From NCBI GenBank assembly GCA_910587785.1, contig CAJUOA010000071.1, positions 1 through 17,819 of the forward strand: a DNA stretch of 17,819 nt. The letters are read 5' to 3'. Shown here in pieces: positions 13,975-17,819 of this stretch; within the stretch, counting starts at the first letter, position 1; every line of letters begins with the position of its first letter. The position numbers were made by a program, and so were the translations under genes. Origin of the DNA: an uncultured Oscillospiraceae bacterium (GTDB taxonomy: Bacteria; Bacillota; Clostridia; Oscillospirales; Oscillospiraceae). A model generated the notes under the pieces. It did not search any database. It was not told the origin of the DNA and saw only the letters and a list, made by a program, of their open reading frames with translations.

Positions 13975-14002
13975 AGTATACCATGTTTTGGCCGGATGTC
14001 CA
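13975..14002 (-). promoter_or_regulatory. Promoter of the ABC-F operon
   Basis: On the minus strand there is a -35 TGGACA (13997-14002), a 16-base spacer and a -10 TATACT (13975-13980) preceded by TGG, an extended -10. Transcription would start near 13968, giving a leader of about 270 nt. The -35 is almost touching the -35 of the divergent plus-strand promoter. Confidence 0.65.
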
Positions 14003-14003
14003 G

Positions 14004-14033
14004 TTACAGTTTTGTTACAGACTGCGGTATAAA
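14004..14033 (+). promoter_or_regulatory. Promoter of the 79-residue protein gene
   Basis: A -35 TTACAG (14004-14009), an 18-base spacer and a -10 TATAAA (14028-14033) lie about 64 bases ahead of the start codon at 14097. It is back to back with the ABC-F promoter, so a protein bound between them could affect both. Confidence 0.5.
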
Positions 14034-14096
14034 CGCCGGATTTTTGGCGCAGAATAAGGCAAACCGTCCCATTGGGCGGAAGAGAGGAGAAAAACC

Positions 14097-14336
14097 ATGA
14101 AGACTTACGAAGTCATCAAAGAGGTGTTCCAGCCCTGCACCGGCAAGCAGGCTCCGGACGGCTGCGAGATCACGGAGATGCGTCTGGAGGACCCGGCCCG
14201 CTATGTGCAGGAGCAGTATATGAGAGAGCGGTCCGTGGAGTACCTTGCCACCGAGCGGGACGGCAGCGCCGTCATCGAGGCCCTGCTGGAGGGGAACCGG
14301 AAGCATCGGTATACGTTCAGCGAGGTCAAGGGCTGA
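14097..14336 (+). CDS. Small conserved-looking protein of unknown function
   Basis: I do not recognise this 79-residue protein. It starts MKTYEVIKEVFQPCTGKQAPDG, is rich in acidic residues, and has no membrane segment, signal peptide or metal motif; Cys14 and Cys23 are its only cysteines. Predicted strands at both ends (KTYEVIKEVF, RKHRYTFSEV) around a helical, charged middle (DPARYVQEQYMRERSVEYLA) suggest a small soluble alpha/beta fold. It is probably a real gene because it has an excellent ribosome binding site (AGAGAGGAG), its own promoter, and a strong terminator at 14378-14405. It is divergent from the ABC-F operon. Confidence 0.75.
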   Translation: MKTYEVIKEVFQPCTGKQAPDGCEITEMRLEDPARYVQEQYMRERSVEYLATERDGSAVIEALLEGNRKHRYTFSEVKG

Positions 14337-14377
14337 AAAAGCCCTTGCGTCCAATGAAGGAACCGTGTATCATGGAG

Positions 14378-14405
14378 AAAGCGGCCGGCCAGCGCCGGCC
14401 GCTTT
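14378..14405 (+). terminator. Intrinsic terminator after the 79-residue protein gene
   Basis: A perfect 12-bp stem, AAAGCGGCCGGC (14378-14389) and GCCGGCCGCTTT (14394-14405), with a 4-base loop is followed by one more T. It lies 42 bases after the stop and 38 bases ahead of the GNAT gene. Confidence 0.85.
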
Positions 14406-14443
14406 TCGTATCCCCGCAAATCAAAAGAAAGAAGGTGCATCCC

Positions 14444-14992
14444 ATGCTGAAGACCGAACGCCTCCTCCTGCTCCCCGCCAAGGAGGACCTTGCCCCCCGG
14501 CTTGCGGAATACTACCGCCGGAACCGGGACTTCCTCCGCTCCTTCGAGCCGCCCCGGGAGGAGGACTTCTTCACCGCCGCCCGCCAGCGCGCCCTCCTGG
14601 TCCAGGAGGCGGAGGCGGCGGAGCAGAACACCAGCCGCCGCTTCTACCTCCAGCTCCCGGACCAGCCGGACCGCATCGTCGGGATGGTGGGGCTCAACAA
14701 CATCGTCTGGGGGGCGTTCTGCTCCTGCTTCCTGGGCTACAAGCTGGACGGGGAGCTCACCGGGCAGGGCTATATGACCGAGGCCGTAGCCGCGGTGACG
14801 GACTTCGCCTTTACCCGGCTCCGCCTCCACCGCATCGAGGCCAACGTCATGCCCCGGAACCGGGCCTCCCTCCGGGTCCTGGAGAAAAACGGGTACATAA
14901 ACGAGGGCCTTTCCAGGTACTACCTCAACATCAACGGCGTCTGGGAGGACCACGTCCACATGGTGCGCATCAACTTTGCCCTCCACAACTGA
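14444..14992 (+). CDS. GNAT-family N-acetyltransferase (RimJ/RimL type)
   Basis: The 182-residue product begins LKTERLLLLPAKEDLAP, the typical RimJ/RimL start, followed by ERPRE-like FEPPREEDFF, IVGMVGLNNI and LGYKLDGELTGQGYMTEAV. The latter contains the acetyl-CoA pyrophosphate-binding Q/RxxGxG/A motif (Gly-Gln-Gly-Tyr-Met-Thr). LHRIEANVMPRNRASLRVLEKNGY is the conserved motif B region, and the ending VWEDHVHMVRIN is typical. These enzymes acetylate the N-terminal amine of ribosomal proteins, or other small amines. The target here is unknown. The start at 14444 follows GAAGG. The upstream in-frame extension is rejected because it crosses the terminator. The gene has no strong promoter of its own that I can see, so some read-through from the upstream gene is possible. 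Confidence 0.88.
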   Translation: MLKTERLLLLPAKEDLAPRLAEYYRRNRDFLRSFEPPREEDFFTAARQRALLVQEAEAAEQNTSRRFYLQLPDQPDRIVGMVGLNNIVWGAFCSCFLGYKLDGELTGQGYMTEAVAAVTDFAFTRLRLHRIEANVMPRNRASLRVLEKNGYINEGLSRYYLNINGVWEDHVHMVRINFALHN

Positions 14993-14995
14993 TAT

Positions 14996-15012
14996 TCCCC
15001 GGGAAACGGGGA
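14996..15012. terminator. Weak hairpin between convergent GNAT and tyrS genes
   Basis: TCCCCG (14996-15001) and CGGGGA (15007-15012) form a 6-bp stem with a 5-base loop in the 21-base gap between the two stop codons. No U-tract follows on either side, so its terminator role is uncertain. Confidence 0.4.
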
Positions 15013-15013
15013 C

Positions 15014-16240
15014 TCAGGCCATCACCGCCCGGTGGAAGACCTTCTTCCCCTTCTTGATGATGACGCCCTCCCCGGTGAAGAGCTCACAGGCAAACTTCTT
15101 GTCGATGTCCGGCACCTTCTCGTCGTTCACCGACACGCCCCCCTGCTGGACCAGCCGCCGGGCCTCCCCCTTGGAGGCCGCGAGGCCGCAGGCCACCAGC
15201 AGGTCCATGACGCCGATCTGTCCATCGGTGAACTGCCCGGCGGTCAGCTCCGTGGTGGGCATCTCGCTCTTGTCCCCGCCGCCGCCGAAGAGGGCCTTGG
15301 CCGCATCCCGGGCCTTGTCGGCCTCCTCCCTGCCGTGGACCATGTTCGTCAGCTCCCAGGCGAGGATCTCCTTGGCCTGGTTGAGCTGACTGCCCTCCCA
15401 GGAGGCCATCTCCTCAATCTGCTCCAGAGGCAGGAAGGTCAGCATCCGGATGCACTTGAGGACCTCCGAATCCTCTACGTTCCGCCAGTACTGGTAGAAG
15501 TCATAGGGGCTGGTCTTCTCCGGGTCCAGCCACACGGCGTTGCCCGCCGTCTTGCCCATCTTGTTGCCCTGGGAGTCGGTGAGGAGCTGGATGGTCAGGC
15601 AGTGGGCGTCCTTGCCCAGCTTCCTGCGGATGAGCTCTGTGCCCCCCAGCATGTTGGACCACTGGTCGTTGCCGCCGAACTGCATATTGCAGTCGTAGTG
15701 CTGGAAGAGGTGGTAGAAGTCGTAGGACTGCATGATCATGTAGTTGAACTCCAGGAAGCTGAGGCCCTTTTCCATGCGCTGTTTATAGCACTCCGCCCGG
15801 AGCATGTTGTTCACCGAGAAGCAGGCCCCCACCTCCCGCAGGAGGTCCACGTAGTTGAGCTCCAGGAGCCAGTCGGCGTTGTTGACCATCTGGGCCTTGC
15901 CCTCGCCGAACTCGATGAACCGCTCCATCTGCCGCTTGAAGCAGGCGGCGTTGTGGTCGATGTCCTCCCGGGTGAGCATCTTGCGCATATCCGTGCGGCC
16001 CGAGGGGTCGCCGATCATGGTGGTGCCCCCGCCGATGAGGGCGATGGGCTTGTTGCCCGCCATTTGCAGGCGCTTCATCAGGGTCAGCGCCATGAAGTGC
16101 CCGGCGGTGAGGCTGTCCGCCGTGCAGTCGAAGCCAATGTAGAACGTGGCCTTGCCCGCGTTCACCATCTCCCGGATCTCGTCCTCGTCCGTCACCTGGG
16201 CGATGAGGCCCCGGGCTACTAATTCTTCGTATACTTGCAT
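15014..16240 (-). CDS. tyrS: Tyrosine--tRNA ligase
   Basis: The 408-residue product is a full-length bacterial tyrosyl-tRNA synthetase, charging tRNA-Tyr in the cytoplasm. The class I HIGH-type motif is in TADSLTAGHFMAL (His48), and the KMSKS-type motif is KMGKT (227-231). YIGFDCTADSL, GGGTTMIGDPSGR and MQFGGNDQWSNM form the tyrosine and adenylate pocket. The C-terminal S4-like RNA-binding domain starts near residue 345 (MDLLVACGLAASKGEARRLVQQGGVSVN). KMGKT in place of KFGKS places it in a TyrS branch found in many Clostridia and TyrZ-like proteins. AAGGAG precedes the start. No promoter is convincing in the 119 bases upstream, so expression most likely comes from the T-box promoter two genes upstream. 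Confidence 0.96.
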   Translation of the reverse strand: MQVYEELVARGLIAQVTDEDEIREMVNAGKATFYIGFDCTADSLTAGHFMALTLMKRLQMAGNKPIALIGGGTTMIGDPSGRTDMRKMLTREDIDHNAACFKRQMERFIEFGEGKAQMVNNADWLLELNYVDLLREVGACFSVNNMLRAECYKQRMEKGLSFLEFNYMIMQSYDFYHLFQHYDCNMQFGGNDQWSNMLGGTELIRRKLGKDAHCLTIQLLTDSQGNKMGKTAGNAVWLDPEKTSPYDFYQYWRNVEDSEVLKCIRMLTFLPLEQIEEMASWEGSQLNQAKEILAWELTNMVHGREEADKARDAAKALFGGGGDKSEMPTTELTAGQFTDGQIGVMDLLVACGLAASKGEARRLVQQGGVSVNDEKVPDIDKKFACELFTGEGVIIKKGKKVFHRAVMA

Positions 16241-16266
16241 CTTTTATGACTCCTTTTTCGGTGTTC

Positions 16267-16332
16267 ATTCTTTTCTTTGTGAACAAAGAAAAGAATCAAA
16301 AGAAAAACTTTTTGCGCAAAACTTCGTTTTGC
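16267..16332. repeat. Paired inverted repeats between the zinc-ribbon gene and tyrS
   Basis: Two perfect dyads lie side by side: ATTCTTTTCTTTGT (16267-16280) with ACAAAGAAAAGAAT (16283-16296), and GCAAAAC (16316-16322) with GTTTTGC (16326-16332). The following bases up to 16347 (TTTGCGCAAAA...GGTCCCTT) resemble the GH36 leader at 1613-1641. Such composite AT-rich dyads in intergenic DNA look like a dispersed REP-type element. Confidence 0.6.
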
Positions 16333-16359
16333 TTTCTCTGGTCCCTTCAAGAAGCAGGG

Positions 16360-16662
16360 TCAGTCCATCAGCCGCTGCCCGCAATAGGGACACTTCGGGT
16401 CGTCCATCTCGTGGAGCTGTCCGCAGCGGGGACAGGGGACCTGCGGGATGCTGCCCGCCTCGCCCGCATCCTCCTCCGAAGCACCTGCGGTATAAAACTC
16501 CAGCTTCTTACAGTCCCGGCAGCAGTAAATATCCACGGCCAGCGCCCCGGCAAAAAGCTGGTCCAGATGTCCGGCAAACCACCCGTACTGCCCCAATTGC
16601 AGCTTCTCCTGCCTGATATGCCCCATGCGTCCGCCGCAGCGGATGCAACGCTCCCGCTCCAT
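16360..16662 (-). CDS. Small multi-zinc-ribbon protein
   Basis: This is a 100-residue protein of unknown function with four cysteine clusters. They are Cys6/Cys9 (CIRCGG), Cys47/Cys48/Cys51 (CCRDCKK), Cys77/Cys80 (CPRCGQ) and Cys91/Cys94 (CPYCGQ). The first two would make one zinc ribbon and the last two a rubredoxin-like treble-knuckle ribbon at the C-terminus (LHEMDDPKCPYCGQRLMD). Such modules bind RNA, DNA or protein partners. No catalytic residues or membrane segments are seen. The start at 16662 follows GGAGGGG, and the much longer open frame upstream is a shadow of the methyltransferase gene. It lies 14 bases after that gene and 119 bases before tyrS, in the same transcription unit. Confidence 0.75.
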   Translation of the reverse strand: MERERCIRCGGRMGHIRQEKLQLGQYGWFAGHLDQLFAGALAVDIYCCRDCKKLEFYTAGASEEDAGEAGSIPQVPCPRCGQLHEMDDPKCPYCGQRLMD

Positions 16663-16676
16663 TTTTCCACCCCTCC

Positions 16677-17402
16677 CTACTGTTTCTCTGCCCGGAAGAC
16701 CACGGTCCCGCAGTTTTGATACAGGACCTTCACCTGAAACCCGGCGCGCTCCATCAGCTCCGTCTGGTGCTCCAGGGTGAGGGGCGTGTCGATGTGGAGG
16801 TACACGTCCTCCGGCAGGGCGCTCTTCGCCCGCGCCCGGCGAAGCCGCTCCCGGCACAGGTCCTCTTCCTCCTGACAGCAGGCCACATAGTCGCACTCGA
16901 TATAATATCCGCCGTTTTTCAGCGTCTGAAACAGCTTTTCGTAGATTGCTCCCTTTTTCTCGCAGGGAAAATGGTGGAGCGTCTCAAAAGAGAGGGCCGC
17001 GTCGAAGTGCCCGGCGGGGAACGGGTATTCAAAATAATCCGCCTCGATCCCCTGGAAGCGCCTCCCGGCGAACTTCTCCCGGGCCTTCTCCAGCATATCC
17101 CGGGAGAGGTCAATCCCCGTGACCTCCGCCTCCGGGAACCTGCGGAACACCGCCTCCAGCTCCAGGCCGGTGCCGCACCCGATGTCCAGCAGGGTCCGCA
17201 GGCCCTCGCTGAGGAAGTCCGCGATGTGCGCGTACAGCTCCCCCCAGTTCCCAAAGTGTACGTCCTCGTAGGTCTCCAGGCGCTTGGCGAAGAAGGCCGC
17301 CATCTCCTCCGCCGGTCTGTCCTCCTCCCCGGCCATCCAAATCTTCAGCTCCGCCAGATAGCGCTCGCTCTCTTCCTCTGAACGGATCTTGTTTTCCAGC
17401 AT
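16677..17402 (-). CDS. Class I SAM-dependent methyltransferase
   Basis: The 241-residue product has the Rossmann-like methyltransferase core. Motif I is LLDIGCGTGLELE (Gly-x-Gly at 75-77), with Asp98 in VTGIDLS binding the SAM ribose. Motif II/III is IEADYFEYPFPAGHFDAALSFETLHHF, and motif IV-V is LFQTLKNGGYYIECDYVACCQEEEDL. The N-terminal ~65 residues form a helical cap that probably selects the substrate. The substrate cannot be read from the sequence; ordinary small-molecule or tRNA methylation are both possible. AGGAGG lies seven bases before the start at 17402. It is the first gene after the T-box leader and so appears to be induced when the cognate tRNA is uncharged. Confidence 0.87.
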   Translation of the reverse strand: MLENKIRSEEESERYLAELKIWMAGEEDRPAEEMAAFFAKRLETYEDVHFGNWGELYAHIADFLSEGLRTLLDIGCGTGLELEAVFRRFPEAEVTGIDLSRDMLEKAREKFAGRRFQGIEADYFEYPFPAGHFDAALSFETLHHFPCEKKGAIYEKLFQTLKNGGYYIECDYVACCQEEEDLCRERLRRARAKSALPEDVYLHIDTPLTLEHQTELMERAGFQVKVLYQNCGTVVFRAEKQ

Positions 17403-17440
17403 ACAGGTTCCTCCTTTTGCAAAGCCTCCGCCGGGCAGAA

Positions 17441-17705
17441 CAAAGCCCTCCATCCCGGCAGGGACAGAGGGCGAAATGACGCGGTACCACCTCTGGTTCG
17501 CCGCACCCTCGCGGGAGCGGCCTCGTGGAGTCCCGACCAGGACCCCGGCGCTGTATCGGGCGCACCCGGTGGAGCCTACTTGCCCAAAGCGTTCGGTCCA
17601 CTGCTCGGGGAGGTATTCACGCCGCCGCCCTCTCCCCCTTCCACCGGCCGGGGGCTCTCTTGGCAGGACAAACGGCGCTACTCTTTCCCGTCATCGCGTT
17701 GACAA
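17441..17705 (-). promoter_or_regulatory. T-box riboswitch leader, probably tyrosine-specific
   Basis: On the minus strand the canonical T-box sequence AGGTGGTACCGCG (17492-17480) is present. It is followed by a terminator hairpin: GGGAxxGAGGGC (17461-17472) with GCCCTCxxTCCC (17445-17456), then TTTG. The leader start has GATGACGGGAAAGAGTAG, the stem I apical sequences AGAGAGC and GGTGGAAG, and later AGTAGG...ACCGGG, all typical T-box elements. The candidate specifier is TAC (17615-17613) in GTGAATACC, a tyrosine codon. Uncharged tRNA binding would stabilise the antiterminator and allow transcription of the methyltransferase, zinc-ribbon and tyrS genes. Confidence 0.92.
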
Positions 17706-17710
17706 GGGGT

Positions 17711-17739
17711 AGTATAGCCGGAAAAAGAGGGTTTGTCAA
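17711..17739 (-). promoter_or_regulatory. Strong promoter of the T-box/tyrS operon
   Basis: On the minus strand there is a consensus -35 TTGACA (17734-17739), a 17-base spacer and a -10 TATACT (17711-17716), giving a start near 17704. A TTGTCAA/TTGACAA dyad (17733-17739 and 17699-17705) brackets the promoter. Confidence 0.85.
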
Positions 17740-17787
17740 TGGGCATCTTGATTTTTCCTGGCCGGGCAAGTTTTAATATGTAACTGG

Positions 17788-17818
17788 ACAGTCGGACTGC
17801 GATAGTCCGGCTGTTTTT
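17788..17818 (+). terminator. Plus-strand intrinsic terminator at the window edge
   Basis: ACAGTCGGACT (17788-17798) pairs with AGTCCGGCTGT (17804-17814), with one G-T pair and a 5-base loop, followed by TTTTT (17814-17818). No plus-strand gene precedes it in the window. Confidence 0.75.
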
Positions 17819-17819
17819 C

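Noticed and set aside
16241..16359. Separate T-box or promoter for tyrS directly upstream of the gene
   Set aside because: The 119-base gap is too short for a T-box, lacks the GGTGGNACCGCG core and shows no good -10 box; it contains only the paired dyads.
17779..17790. 12-base identity TGTAACTGGACA with the reverse strand of 13997-14008
   Set aside because: In a window of this size several 12-base matches are expected by chance, and the flanking bases do not extend the match.

Overview
The window looks like part of a GC-rich gut Clostridium-type genome of the Oscillospiraceae (Flavonifractor/Lawsonibacter-like). This is inferred from strong Gram-positive ribosome binding sites, a tyrosine-type T-box leader, an ABC-F gene with an attenuator leader, and the high GC of the genes from about 1.7 kb onward. 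The first ~1.5 kb is visibly more AT-rich and has an accessory or mobile flavour. Bases 1-47 are not genomic: they are Illumina P5/TruSeq adapter sequence left at the contig end.

Layout. (1) 48-1399: 3' fragment of an SRAP/YedK-type SOS peptidase, a convergent DUF5348 gene with its own promoter, ~0.5 kb without genes, then a small PilZ-domain gene whose -10 box lies in a perfect palindrome. (2) 1525-5578: a promoter and structured leader, a complete GH36 alpha-galactosidase, and, overlapping by ATGA, a GH2 beta-glycosidase broken by a one-base frameshift. (3) 5658-7943, minus strand: a PLP enzyme of the methionine gamma-lyase/YnbB family, then an EamA-type transporter. (4) 8128-9339: a membrane GT2 glycosyltransferase. 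(5) 9394-10589, minus: a HAD phosphatase-like protein and a DUF1062-like zinc protein. (6) 10709-13699, minus: an ABC-F protein, a HEXXH metallopeptidase-like protein and a DJ-1/PfpI protein, tightly packed as an operon. Its ~270-nt leader contains a three-codon upstream ORF (Met-Arg-Ile-stop), mutually exclusive RNA pairings and an intrinsic terminator. (7) 14097-14992, plus: a small unknown protein and a GNAT acetyltransferase. (8) 15014-17402, minus: a SAM methyltransferase, a four-cysteine-cluster zinc-ribbon protein and TyrS, preceded by a T-box leader with a UAC (Tyr) candidate specifier.

The regulatory RNAs are the most interesting content. The ABC-F leader has the organisation of antibiotic-sensing attenuators but an unusually short upstream ORF. 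The T-box sits two genes ahead of tyrS, which would put an unknown methyltransferase and a zinc-ribbon protein under tyrosyl-tRNA control. The GH36/GH2 pair would act on galactosides in the cytoplasm if the GH2 were intact. No complete mobile element, CRISPR array, rRNA or tRNA is seen.
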